Assembly (NCBI GenBank): GCA_016709995.1
Contig: JADJLQ010000003.1
Span: 1-64,000 of the forward strand
Length of the DNA: 64,000 nt
From: Saprospiraceae bacterium
GTDB taxonomy: Bacteria; Bacteroidota; Bacteroidia; Chitinophagales; Saprospiraceae
Direction of reading: 5' to 3'
In this document: positions 26,148 through 35,459 of the stretch, piece by piece
How the letters are laid out: each line of letters opens with the position of its first letter
Position numbering within the stretch: the first letter of the stretch is position 1
Position numbers and translations under genes: made by a program
Notes under the pieces: generated by a model
Told to the model about the DNA's origin: nothing
What the model saw: only the letters and a program-made list of their open reading frames with translations
The model's database searches: none

Positions 26148-27578
26148 TTACACCTGCTCTGCAGGTAATCCGAGCGTATGGATCGTGCCTGATGCAGCAA
26201 AATGCTTTCCGATGATTCTAAATCGCTGTAAACTATTGGGTGGAAAGTACAAGGAAGTAAGACTGCATTTGCCCTTGTCTGCAAATATTTCGATAGAGTG
26301 GTTATCTAAAAAAATGTGCAGGGGTAGCAAATGGCCACTAGTAGTTTTGGCACTTTCAATCGAAGGATAGGATGGATGAAATGACAATGCTTTGCTCGTT
26401 CGATCCAGGGACAGTTGATGTTTTACAGGATCCCAAATGAGTAATAGTTTTGCCTTGTTACCAAAGTCAAATTCAAGGGTGCATATTTTATGAGAATCCA
26501 ACAGAAGCTCAAACTCCATAGATTCAGACAGGGCCAGCTCCCATTCCACTTCTTGAGACATCGGGCTTTTAGCAAACTCCAGGCTTTTAGATCTTAATTT
26601 TTTTAATTCAGCTATCGGTTGTTGCAGCAAGGTGAAGGAACCATCTGTGTTTTTCGCCAGGGAGAGTTCTCTGGGGATAGAAATCATTGACTTCCACGAA
26701 AGCGTGGGTAGGTGGTCTTTATACGACTCATTCGTGATTGCAGCCACCATGATCTGCCGATGTTCCGGTGCATTTGAAAATACGCGCGGGGCAAAAAGGT
26801 CTTTTCCGAAATCTACAGGATTGACCAGATCAAGGGCGTGATCGCACATAAACGCTTTACCATTAAATACGCCTACAAAATATCTGGCACCAGGATAATC
26901 ATCACCGGTTGTTACGATTAAAACCCATTTTTTTACATCTTGTTGATTGACCACCGACAGTGGAATGATCGTAACTCGTGTCCACTCCTTTTTGAAAGAT
27001 GGGTGCCCGCCGAAATCGCTGCTAAACTCCCATTTGATGAGGTTTTTAGAGGTATGAATTTGTATTTTGAATTCGTTGATCAAGGAAATCACCATGATCC
27101 ATCGACCACTCTCCGGATGCCAAAATATAAACGGGTCGCAGAGCTTCGATTTCTTGATGTCCAGTCCTATACTTTGAGGGTAAACCTGCCAGTTCTTCCC
27201 TCCATCCAGGCTAAAACTCATAGACCATACCTGTTTGCCCTTGATCTGTTCGCTATATATAGTAACCAGGGGAGATTTGGTCGCCGTACCTAAACCACAG
27301 GTGTTCTTATGATCATGTACGATACAACCGGCTAAGCTTTCGTTTGATTTAAAACTCAGACCAGGAGCGTTTGTAATCCAATGGATGAGATCATTAGACT
27401 GAATCAGGCAATATTCTGTTTTTGAATCAGACTGCTCTAAAACAGACTGCAGGAAGTACAGCCGATACTGCCCTTTATAATAGATAGGGGCCACCGGCGA
27501 TAGGATTTGATGGCTTGAAGAAGCATAATGATATATCGGTTTTGAGCTTGCGAGTTTGTCTGTTTTACTTTTCGACAT
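26148..27578 (-). CDS. Glycoside hydrolase family 32 homologue lacking catalytic residues
   Basis: 476 residues with the full GH32 layout: five-bladed propeller then beta-sandwich (LPLHIFLDNHSIEIFADKGK near the end). The family trait SLDGGKNWQVY and SGRWIMVIS segments are clear. However all three active-site motifs are altered. WMNDPNG is QILSPVA (nucleophile Asp becomes Ser27). RDP is CDP at 147-149. The WECPD motif is WTRVT at 199-203, so the acid/base Glu becomes Thr200. No signal peptide is present. It is therefore probably a binding protein or pseudoenzyme, not an active fructanase. The frame is intact, so it is not a decayed gene. It leads a minus-strand series before DUF3857. Confidence 0.88.
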   Translation of the reverse strand: MSKSKTDKLASSKPIYHYASSSHQILSPVAPIYYKGQYRLYFLQSVLEQSDSKTEYCLIQSNDLIHWITNAPGLSFKSNESLAGCIVHDHKNTCGLGTATKSPLVTIYSEQIKGKQVWSMSFSLDGGKNWQVYPQSIGLDIKKSKLCDPFIFWHPESGRWIMVISLINEFKIQIHTSKNLIKWEFSSDFGGHPSFKKEWTRVTIIPLSVVNQQDVKKWVLIVTTGDDYPGARYFVGVFNGKAFMCDHALDLVNPVDFGKDLFAPRVFSNAPEHRQIMVAAITNESYKDHLPTLSWKSMISIPRELSLAKNTDGSFTLLQQPIAELKKLRSKSLEFAKSPMSQEVEWELALSESMEFELLLDSHKICTLEFDFGNKAKLLLIWDPVKHQLSLDRTSKALSFHPSYPSIESAKTTSGHLLPLHIFLDNHSIEIFADKGKCSLTSLYFPPNSLQRFRIIGKHFAASGTIHTLGLPAEQV

Positions 27579-27759
27579 ATAAAATGTGCATTATAAAATA
27601 AACAGGAGTGGAGTCGACATTACGTTCTAACAAAGTGCGAAAATATTGCTATTTACGCAGTGTAAGGATTTATTTTTGAAAGTATCATGCAGCACAGTAT
27701 TGTCCTGCCTGCCCGATCAATTTTTATTGATTAAGCCACCTATAGTTCGTCAATTTACC

Positions 27760-27767
27760 TAAATTTG
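27760..27767 (+). promoter_or_regulatory. Putative -7 box for the zinc metalloprotease gene
   Basis: TAAATTTG, an exact TAnnTTTG match, ends 22 bases before the ATG at 27790. Confidence 0.4.
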
Positions 27768-27789
27768 GTTCTTTAATAAACTCTCTCAA

Positions 27790-30408
27790 ATGAACAAATT
27801 AATCAACATTTTATTTGTATTGGTAGCATTTGCCGCCTGTACCACGAGTAAAAAAGCTACAATCACCCCTACAACCAATACTAAAAATGGGACTTCGGGG
27901 AGTACAGCAATGGCAGGGGTCAGTCAAATGACCTTGAAAGACACCATTACTCCAAAATCTGATACCGCCAAGCCGGCTGCTGCAAAGTCTACTGATGCTG
28001 CCAAAAAGGGGCCTAAACCTTTTAAAGAGGTAATTACTGCCAAAGCTGAATCCAGAGAAGGCATGTTTACTGTACATAAGGTAGAGGACAAATACTATTT
28101 CGAATTGCCATATGCTATGTTGGGTAAAGACATGCTGGCCATTACTCGATACAGGCGTACGCCTACCTCCGGTGGTTATGGTGGAGAATTGGTCAATCGT
28201 CAGATGGTCAGATTTGAGAAAGGGACAGAACAAAAAGTTTTCCTTAGAGCCAAAGCGCTGGTCAATGCTAGCGCAGATACTTCTGCTCCAATCTACAAGG
28301 CGGTATTGAATAGCAATGTAGATCCGATAGCCGCTGCTTTTGATATTGTATCCATTAGAAAAGATACCAGCTTATTGATAGAGGTGACCAGTCTATTTTC
28401 CGGTGATGCCCAGATTGTCGGACTCAATAGCACGCTCAAGTCGCTTTACCGACTTGGGGGAATACAAAGTGATCGCTCCTATATCGAGGATATCAAATCC
28501 TTTCCAATCAATATAGAGGTCAAGACTGTCAAGACCTTTGCTGTTTCACCTCCTCCCAATGGTCCAACGCCTCCCGGAGCGCCAAGATCTGTGACTTTGC
28601 CCGGTGGAGTAGTGTCTGGTTTCGCCACTATTGAATTAAATACCTCCCTGATCTTATTGCCAGAGGTGCCTATGAAAAAAAGATTGTTTGACCCAAGAGT
28701 GGGTTATTTTGCCACTGGTTATACTGTTTATGACGACGAAGGTCAACGTACTGAAGATCCTTCTTTCGCAGTGAGGTGGAGGCTTGAACCAAAAAATGAA
28801 GAAGATGCTCAAAAACAAAAAAGAGGCGAGCTCATAGAGCCTGCTAAACCTATTGTGTACTATATAGATCCTGCTACTCCTAATAAGTGGAGAAAGTATC
28901 TCATCTTAGGAGTCAATGACTGGCAAGCCGCTTTTGAGCAGGCCGGTTGGAAAAATGCCATTCGTGCTGAAGAGTTTCCGGAGAATGACAGTACTATGTC
29001 CCTGGAAGATGCCCGATTTTCTGCAATCAGATATTTTGCTTCTCCGGTTGAGAATGCCTACGGACCCAATGTCAATGACCCACGGACCGGAGAGATCCTT
29101 GAAAGCCATATTGGTTGGTATCATAATGTGATGAAACTTCTGCAAAAATGGTATCGGACCCAGGCTGGAGCAGTCGATCCCAGGGCCAGGGCTAATGAGT
29201 TTGATGATGAGCTGATGGGCCAACTGATACGATTCGTTTCTTCTCACGAAGTAGGACATACGCTTGGCCTTCGACACAATTTTGGTGCATCCAGTGCTAC
29301 TCCTGTCGAAAAATTGCGCGATAAAAATTTTATAGCCCAGTATGGTCATACTTCCTCAATTATGGATTATGCACGCTTTAACTATGTAGCTCAACCGGAA
29401 GATGGTGTCAATGACTTATATCCCAGGATAGGGGACTATGACAAATGGGCTATCGAATGGGGTTACAAACCTATTTATAACACCAAAGATGAAAAAGAAG
29501 ATCAATTGGTCCTCAATAAATGGTTTAGAGAAAAAGCTTACCCTAACCGAAGGTTATGGTTTTTGACCGAAATCAATCCATATGATCCTCGTAGTCAAAA
29601 TGAAGACCTGGGTGACAATGCCATGGTTGCCTCTGAATATGGTATTAAAAATTTAAAAAGAATCATATCCAATCTTCCAGAGTGGACCAAAGATGAGGCA
29701 AAGGGATTTGATATTCTCAAAGAGTCGTATGAATCAGTGGTAGATCAGTTCAGAAGATATTTGGGTCACGTAGGGAAATATGTAGGCGGAATCTATGAAA
29801 CTCCAATGACCTCTGATCAAAACAACGTGGTGTATGAAGCTACTCCAGCAGTATTACAGAAGTCGGCTGTTCAGTTTTTGAGCAAAAATATTTTTACTAC
29901 CCCCACCTGGATCATTGATCCGGTGATACTCAACAGGATCCAACCTGGTCAAGGTCTTGACAATATCAGGGCCCTTCAGGAACCGGTGATTTTTAACCTA
30001 TTGAACGAAGATCGACTCCAGCGCATGATGGAGACATCTTATGCAGATCCTAAGGCTTATGGTGTGCTTCAACTTCTAAAGGACATGCAATCAGCTATTT
30101 GGACAGATCTGGGTGGCTCCGGTGAGATCAATATATTCCGAAGAAATCTGCAGAAAATGTATGTTGAAAGACTTAATGGCATGCTCACTACCCCTGCCGG
30201 CCCATCCGGGCCAGTATCCGTGTTTGGTACGACCATACCTGGCAGGATGGATCCAAAGAAAAATGATATACTCAGTATCCTGAGAGGGCATTTAAAAAGT
30301 ATGAAATCTTTAATTGACACTGCTGCTGCAAGAAGAGGCAACACGATCACGAAGATGCACCTGGAAGATCTTTCTAATCGAATCAAAACTACATTGGATC
30401 CTAAGTAA
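27790..30408 (+). CDS. Zinc-dependent metalloprotease (DUF5117/DUF4953 family), lipoprotein
   Basis: 872 residues. Lipoprotein signal with Cys near residue 17 (VAFAACTTSKK), a Thr/Ala/Lys-rich linker, the DUF5117 N-terminal region, then a metzincin-like catalytic domain with SSHEVGHTLGLRHNFGA (HExxHxxGxxH zinc site) around residue 490 and a Met-turn like segment TSSIMDYARFNY. A long C-terminal domain follows. Such proteins are abundant in Bacteroidota, are anchored in the cell envelope and probably degrade exported proteins. It is a single-gene unit with a promoter box upstream and a strong terminator downstream. Confidence 0.92.
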   Translation: MNKLINILFVLVAFAACTTSKKATITPTTNTKNGTSGSTAMAGVSQMTLKDTITPKSDTAKPAAAKSTDAAKKGPKPFKEVITAKAESREGMFTVHKVEDKYYFELPYAMLGKDMLAITRYRRTPTSGGYGGELVNRQMVRFEKGTEQKVFLRAKALVNASADTSAPIYKAVLNSNVDPIAAAFDIVSIRKDTSLLIEVTSLFSGDAQIVGLNSTLKSLYRLGGIQSDRSYIEDIKSFPINIEVKTVKTFAVSPPPNGPTPPGAPRSVTLPGGVVSGFATIELNTSLILLPEVPMKKRLFDPRVGYFATGYTVYDDEGQRTEDPSFAVRWRLEPKNEEDAQKQKRGELIEPAKPIVYYIDPATPNKWRKYLILGVNDWQAAFEQAGWKNAIRAEEFPENDSTMSLEDARFSAIRYFASPVENAYGPNVNDPRTGEILESHIGWYHNVMKLLQKWYRTQAGAVDPRARANEFDDELMGQLIRFVSSHEVGHTLGLRHNFGASSATPVEKLRDKNFIAQYGHTSSIMDYARFNYVAQPEDGVNDLYPRIGDYDKWAIEWGYKPIYNTKDEKEDQLVLNKWFREKAYPNRRLWFLTEINPYDPRSQNEDLGDNAMVASEYGIKNLKRIISNLPEWTKDEAKGFDILKESYESVVDQFRRYLGHVGKYVGGIYETPMTSDQNNVVYEATPAVLQKSAVQFLSKNIFTTPTWIIDPVILNRIQPGQGLDNIRALQEPVIFNLLNEDRLQRMMETSYADPKAYGVLQLLKDMQSAIWTDLGGSGEINIFRRNLQKMYVERLNGMLTTPAGPSGPVSVFGTTIPGRMDPKKNDILSILRGHLKSMKSLIDTAAARRGNTITKMHLEDLSNRIKTTLDPK

Positions 30409-30622
30409 GTGGTTATGCCATGAATTTATTACAACATAGATTTATTTTAAACATATATAGCATTTGTAACATAAATAAATATATGAGCATTAATGCCATT
30501 AAATATTATAATCAAAAAAATGAGTTAAAACACTTTTGATATGGTCTATTCCAATTTTTTTGGCAAGAAATATGCAGTATCATTGTCGAAGGGTTGATTG
30601 ATAATCTTGATCAACACTTTAT

Positions 30623-30665
30623 GAGGTCGGTTCGCTGGGGGGTAAGAGCCGATCTCTTTTTTTTT
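30623..30665 (+). terminator. Intrinsic terminator
   Basis: GAGGTCGGTTC (30623-30633) pairs with GAGCCGATCTC (30646-30656), an 11-bp stem with two G-T pairs and a 12-base loop, followed directly by nine T. It should end transcripts coming from the metalloprotease gene, although the stem is 215 bases past its stop. Confidence 0.75.
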
Positions 30666-30834
30666 ATATTTTCTGGTCCTCATTCGCCTATACTTGAGCT
30701 TATTTAACTGTCATCACTGACGCTTCTATAAGTAAGCTGATCTCCTATATCTGATGGCTAAACCTTGCTCTGGCGATTTTAGTTTGCCATCAACCTACAA
30801 AAGGTAAAGTCATTTTTAACTAGTCTTAAAAGCG

Positions 30835-30842
30835 TACTTTTG
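30835..30842 (+). promoter_or_regulatory. Putative -7 box for the 182-residue secreted protein
   Basis: TACTTTTG matches TAnnTTTG and lies only 7 bases before the ATG at 30850. A transcript from here would be nearly leaderless. Confidence 0.35.
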
Positions 30843-30849
30843 CCAATGG

Positions 30850-31398
30850 ATGGTTCGATTTTTCTGCACATGGCTTGGCATCACTCTCTTTTTTTCAGGG
30901 AGTGCCCAAATCATTTACACTCGTGAGTTTACCAACAAACTTTTAGCAGCAGGTGCAGGACTCAACATGCCAAAAGAAAGTTTTTATCATGTGATCCCCT
31001 GTGAGGATTCAAAAAATATATTTGATCTGTGCCTGGTATCGGAGCCTGATTCTTCAGAACTCAAGTTTGTAGTATTGGATGAAAAAGCAGTCACAAAGAT
31101 TATTTTTCCGGAGATTCATTTTATGACTAAAGTAGCTTCTCTGGCTACTAATGATGATCGGTATTGGATCAGGACGCGTACGCCTTCTCCACAATCACTG
31201 CAAGAAACGATTCATGCAGATTGGGCTGGGGAGATGAGTTTTATCCCCAAAAGTGGCCTGACGGATAAAAAATATGCCAAAGCTTATTCTATCTACCGCC
31301 AGGACTATGGCATGCTCTTCGTGATTTTATTTTACAATTTTGAATATCCTGGATTTAACGAACATCTTAGATCAGTTTATTTTCAATCAAATAACTAA
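30850..31398 (+). CDS. Exported protein of unknown function
   Basis: 182 residues with a signal peptide (MVRFFCTWLGITLFFSGSAQ). The mature part has no family I recognise; it is mixed alpha/beta with segments such as KESFYHVIPCEDSKNIFDLC. An alternative ATG at 30846 is in another frame. The DUF4286 gene follows after 18 bases, so both are likely co-transcribed from the promoter just upstream. Confidence 0.7.
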   Translation: MVRFFCTWLGITLFFSGSAQIIYTREFTNKLLAAGAGLNMPKESFYHVIPCEDSKNIFDLCLVSEPDSSELKFVVLDEKAVTKIIFPEIHFMTKVASLATNDDRYWIRTRTPSPQSLQETIHADWAGEMSFIPKSGLTDKKYAKAYSIYRQDYGMLFVILFYNFEYPGFNEHLRSVYFQSNN

Positions 31399-31416
31399 AC
31401 CAATTTTATAAAAGAA

Positions 31417-31749
31417 ATGTTTGTTTACAATATCACCTTGAATATGGAGTCAGATATAGAGATCGAAGCACTCGCATGGATCAAGGAAGAGCTGATACCA
31501 AGGATCATGAAAGCAGGCACATTTCATGAGTTTCAATTATGTAAGATAAGGTTTATGGACCAGGACACTCCAGCATATGCCATCCAGTTTTATAGCTCTA
31601 ATGATATCGAAAAAGATAGATTGCTTATGAACGGTGAATCGAGCTATCTTGAATGGGTCAATGAAAAATTTGGGCTTCAGGTCATGCCATTTGCGACTAT
31701 TCTGGATATTCTGGAACCTGCCTACCTTTCATTTATTAATAAAAACTGA
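31417..31749 (+). CDS. DUF4286 family protein
   Basis: 110 residues, a small alpha/beta cytoplasmic protein. It begins MFVYNITLNMESDIEIEALA and has the family-typical EFQLCKIRFMDQDTPAYAIQ and LNGESSYLEWVNEKFG-like parts. Function is unknown in the family, which is widespread in Bacteroidota. It is 18 bases after the secreted protein gene and 36 before acyl-CoA dehydrogenase, so the three may form a unit. Confidence 0.85.
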   Translation: MFVYNITLNMESDIEIEALAWIKEELIPRIMKAGTFHEFQLCKIRFMDQDTPAYAIQFYSSNDIEKDRLLMNGESSYLEWVNEKFGLQVMPFATILDILEPAYLSFINKN

Positions 31750-31785
31750 TTTTTGTATTAATTATACAGACTATAAACACTAGCA

Positions 31786-32952
31786 GTGAATTATTTTGAA
31801 TTAACAGATATCCAACTGTCTGCCAAAGAAGTGGCCAGAGAGTTTGCACAAACCAGGCTGCTGCCAGGGGTGCTCGAACGTGACAAGCATATGCATTTTC
31901 CTGATGAATTGGTCAGCGAGATGGGTGCTCTTGGTCTTCTAGGCATGATGGTGGATTCACAGTATGAAGGTGGAGGGATGGATGCTATGTCTTATGCGCT
32001 GGCTATCGAAGAAATAGCAAAAGTCGATGCTTCAGCAGCGGTGATTATGTCTGTCAATAATTCGTTGGTTTGTCACGGCTTGCAATTATATGGCTCCCAG
32101 GAGCAAAAGCAAAAATATTTAGGAGATTTGGCTACCGGCAGATTGATCGGTTCTTTTTGTCTCTCAGAACCAGATGCTGGCAGCGATGCTACTCAACTCA
32201 AGACACAGGCAGAAGATCATGGTGATTATTATATCTTGCAGGGCACCAAAAATTGGATTACCAATGGTCACCGGTCCAATATCCATCTGGTTATGGCTCA
32301 AACCAATCCCGCTCTCGGGCACAAGGGTATCAATACTTTCATCGTCGAAAAAAAATGGCCGGGCATCACTATCGGTCCCAAGGAAGATAAAATGGGGATT
32401 AGGGCGAGTGATACCACTTCCATCAATTATGATCAGGTCAAAGTACCAAAAGAAAATCGAATAGGACCGGATGGTCATGGATTTAAATTTGCGCTCAATA
32501 CGCTTGACGGAGGCAGAATCGGTATTGCAGCACAAGCGCTGGGCATTGCAGCGGGGGCTTACGAACGCGCCCTGATGTATTCAAAAGAGCGAAAGTCATT
32601 TGGAAAACCTATTTTCGAACACCAGGCCATCGCTTTTAAGTTGGCCGATATGGCTACCGAGATCGACGGTGCCAGGTTGTTGATCCATCGGGCGGCATGG
32701 CTCAAAGATCAGGGCAAAGATTACACCGCCGCCGCCGCATTGGCCAAATATGCTGCATCAGAAATGGCAATGAAACAGACTACGCAAGCGGTACAGATCT
32801 TGGGAGGTTATGGATATGTCAGAGAATATCATGTAGAACGAATGATGCGCGATGCCAAGATTACCCAGATATACGAAGGCACTTCCGAAATACAACAAAT
32901 CGTCCTGTCCAGAGAAATATTAAAAGGCAATCTATACCCCTCGATTTACTAA
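31786..32952 (+). CDS. Acyl-CoA dehydrogenase
   Basis: 388 residues, standard length. Motifs are CLSEPDAGSDATQLKT (FAD/substrate) and ILGGYGYVREYHVERMMRDA, with the catalytic Glu in QIYEGTSEIQQIV. It oxidises acyl-CoA to trans-2-enoyl-CoA, passing electrons to ETF; the sequence suggests a short or branched chain type but this is not certain. The start is a GTG at 31786. The stop TAA overlaps the ATG of the site-2 protease gene by one base. Confidence 0.95.
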   Translation: MNYFELTDIQLSAKEVAREFAQTRLLPGVLERDKHMHFPDELVSEMGALGLLGMMVDSQYEGGGMDAMSYALAIEEIAKVDASAAVIMSVNNSLVCHGLQLYGSQEQKQKYLGDLATGRLIGSFCLSEPDAGSDATQLKTQAEDHGDYYILQGTKNWITNGHRSNIHLVMAQTNPALGHKGINTFIVEKKWPGITIGPKEDKMGIRASDTTSINYDQVKVPKENRIGPDGHGFKFALNTLDGGRIGIAAQALGIAAGAYERALMYSKERKSFGKPIFEHQAIAFKLADMATEIDGARLLIHRAAWLKDQGKDYTAAAALAKYAASEMAMKQTTQAVQILGGYGYVREYHVERMMRDAKITQIYEGTSEIQQIVLSREILKGNLYPSIY

Positions 32953-34055
32953 TGTTTGATACCGGTACTATAAAACTCGCCAAAATCGCGGGTATCCCCA
33001 TAAGATTACATTGGAGCTTTTTGCTCATATTTGTTTGGGTCGGGTATAATGCCTGGCAGGATAATCTTTCGACAAGGGGATTTATATTCATGCAGTTGTA
33101 TGTTTTGATTTTATTTGTTTGTGTGATCCTGCATGAATATGGCCATGCGTTGGTTGCCCGAAAGTATGGGCACAAGACACGTGACATTCTTCTTACGCCT
33201 ATTGGAGGTATTGCCCGCCTGGAAAGTATCAGCGAAAAACCGGTGCAAGAGTTCTGGATAGCCATAGCCGGCCCCCTCGTCAATGTAGCTATCGCGCTGA
33301 TGCTCGGACTGATTATATTGATTACCGGGCAGCGAAATATACTGGATGCATTGAGATATCCGGGAGGTGGTGATTCTTTTATTCATAGTTTTTTGCCTTT
33401 GACGATGTTGTCAAATATCATATTGGCGGTATTCAATTTTATCCCGGCTTTTCCTATGGATGGAGGTAGAATACTAAGGGCTTTATTGTCGACCCATTGG
33501 CCGAGATATAAAGCCACTTTGATCGCAGCCAGAGTCGGACAGGCTTTGGCCATTGTATTTCTCATCTTCGCTGTTTCGCAGGGCCATTGGATGCTTTGCC
33601 TGGTGAGTCTTTTTATCTTCGTAACAGCGGGCAATGAACTCAAACAAGTAAAATGGGAGTCTATTTTGGCAGTAAAACCAGTGAAAGATCTGATCAATAC
33701 TAAGTATGAGCATATTCAGGCGGGCGACAGCATGCATTTGCCGGTCGAAACTGCCTTGCGGGGAATCGAGAAGAATTATTTGGTATATAATGGAGATGCT
33801 TTGATGGGATATCTTTCCCATGCCGCCGTCATGTATGCTTATAAAATGCAGAGGCAAGAAGCGCCGGTAGCCTCATTTACCCGGACGGAAGTACCCCAGG
33901 TCGATACAGAGCTCTCTTTGAAAGATGCGTTACATCTGATGCAAAGTACAGGAGCCACTTTGCTGCCGGTAGTGGAAAATGGCTTGATCATTGGAGCAGT
34001 AGATGAAGATCAAATAAAAAAATATGTAGAAATTGCGCTCCTGCTCAAAACATAA
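32952..34055 (+). CDS. Site-2 protease (M50 family) with C-terminal CBS-like region
   Basis: 367 residues from the ATG at 32952. The frame is open further upstream but that part overlaps the acyl-CoA dehydrogenase gene. The zinc site is VILHEYGHALVAR (HExxH) in the second helix and NFIPAFPMDGGRILRALL (NPxxDG-type) in a later one. About six membrane helices precede a C-terminal region (KDALHLMQSTGATLLPVVEN) resembling a CBS domain. Such intramembrane proteases release transcription or envelope factors. The one-base stop/start overlap suggests coupled translation. Confidence 0.93.
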   Translation: MFDTGTIKLAKIAGIPIRLHWSFLLIFVWVGYNAWQDNLSTRGFIFMQLYVLILFVCVILHEYGHALVARKYGHKTRDILLTPIGGIARLESISEKPVQEFWIAIAGPLVNVAIALMLGLIILITGQRNILDALRYPGGGDSFIHSFLPLTMLSNIILAVFNFIPAFPMDGGRILRALLSTHWPRYKATLIAARVGQALAIVFLIFAVSQGHWMLCLVSLFIFVTAGNELKQVKWESILAVKPVKDLINTKYEHIQAGDSMHLPVETALRGIEKNYLVYNGDALMGYLSHAAVMYAYKMQRQEAPVASFTRTEVPQVDTELSLKDALHLMQSTGATLLPVVENGLIIGAVDEDQIKKYVEIALLLKT

Positions 34056-34097
34056 ATCTTATTTTAGTGAAACCTTTGTAATCCTTATAGCAACGAT

Positions 34098-35387
34098 ATG
34101 GAGACTTATGGTAAAATATTATTAGTAGCGATGCCGGCATTTTTATTGTTGGTCCTCATAGAAAAATTTTATGGTTACTATCGGGGGAATGATACGGTGC
34201 GCAACATGGATATGATATCCTCCCTGAGCTCAGGATTTACCAATGTGATCAAAGATGTTTTAGGTATCAGCGTAGCTATCATTGGATACTCCTGGATGGT
34301 TGAGCATCTTGCGATCGTGCATATAAAAGCTAATTGGTTGGTATACCTGGTTGCATTTCTAGCCTTGGATTTTTCCGGATACTGGGTACATCGTATCGCG
34401 CACGAGTACAATTTTTTTTGGAATAATCATATCGTGCACCATAGCAGCGAAGAGTTTAACCTGGCTTGTGCATTGAGACAGAGCATCTCCGTGTTTGTTA
34501 GGATTTTTACCTTCTTTTTATTGCCTGCGGCTTTATTAGGAGTGCCCGGGCAAGTGATTGCTATAGTCGCGCCCATCCAATTATTTGCCCAGTTTTGGTA
34601 CCATACCCGCCATATCGGACATATGGGTTTTTTAGAAAAGATCATAGTCACTCCATCTCATCATCGGGTGCACCATGCGATCAATCCGCAATACCTCGAC
34701 AAAAATTATTCTCAAATCTTTATCTGGTGGGATCGGTGGTTTGGCACCTTCCAACAAGAGCTGCCGGAAGTACCTCCGGTATATGGTATCACCCGACCTG
34801 TACAAACCTGGAACCCAGTCAAAATTAATTTCTTGCACCTTTGGCTTTTGATTAAAGATGCCTGGAGAGCAGAGGATTTCAAAGACAAATTACGCATATG
34901 GTTTATGCCCACTGGCTGGCGCCCGCTGGATGTTGAAAAAAAATATCCTGTCCATAAGATAAATGATGTCTACCATTTTGATAAATATGATACCAAAGCA
35001 TCCCTCGGATTACATATCTGGAGCTGGTTGCAGCTCCTTGCTATGTTGGTATTGACCAGTTATCTTTTTGCACATATTGCGGAGATACATCGAGCCAATA
35101 CTTATCAAATCTATATCTATGGTCTGATCTTATTCATCGATGTCTATGCCTATACCGAGCTGATGGACCGTAATCCCACCGCCTGGATAGCCGAAGGACT
35201 TAAATGTATCCTGGGTCTGTATATCATCTGGATACAAGGTGACTGGTTTTTATCGGATAGATTTGGTGTATGGATTAAGTATGCAGTAGCCATCTACCTG
35301 GTTGGATCATTATTGGTGACTTTGTATTTCGTCGTTAAGCACAATAAGGAGGATAGTGCCCCGGTGAAATCGCTGAGTATTCATTAG
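34098..35387 (+). CDS. Sterol desaturase/fatty acid hydroxylase family membrane protein
   Basis: 429 residues, with several helices and the di-iron His clusters HRIAHEYNFFWNNHIVHHSS, TRHIGHMGF and PSHHRVHHAI. These ligate two irons in the ERG3/C-5 desaturase superfamily. The C-terminal third is a further set of membrane helices. Substrate could be a lipid or carotenoid; Bacteroidota use related enzymes in hopanoid or aminolipid modification. The gene follows the site-2 protease by 42 bases. Confidence 0.9.
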   Translation: METYGKILLVAMPAFLLLVLIEKFYGYYRGNDTVRNMDMISSLSSGFTNVIKDVLGISVAIIGYSWMVEHLAIVHIKANWLVYLVAFLALDFSGYWVHRIAHEYNFFWNNHIVHHSSEEFNLACALRQSISVFVRIFTFFLLPAALLGVPGQVIAIVAPIQLFAQFWYHTRHIGHMGFLEKIIVTPSHHRVHHAINPQYLDKNYSQIFIWWDRWFGTFQQELPEVPPVYGITRPVQTWNPVKINFLHLWLLIKDAWRAEDFKDKLRIWFMPTGWRPLDVEKKYPVHKINDVYHFDKYDTKASLGLHIWSWLQLLAMLVLTSYLFAHIAEIHRANTYQIYIYGLILFIDVYAYTELMDRNPTAWIAEGLKCILGLYIIWIQGDWFLSDRFGVWIKYAVAIYLVGSLLVTLYFVVKHNKEDSAPVKSLSIH

Positions 35388-35459
35388 CATACCTTATGTT
35401 AGGAGGTCAATAGCCTGATAATTATTTTGATTTAGCCTCAAAGGCAAATGACAATATTT

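Larger units (their letters stand above)
30409..30845. other. Intergenic region after the metalloprotease gene
   Basis: 437 bases, AT-rich, without coding potential. It contains one strong terminator (30623-30665) and, near its end, the -7 box of the following gene (30835-30842). Nothing else was recognised. Confidence 0.6.

Noticed and set aside
32697..32951. N-terminal extension of the site-2 protease frame
   Set aside because: It is an Arg/Cys-rich out-of-frame reading of the acyl-CoA dehydrogenase gene; the proper start is the ATG at 32952.
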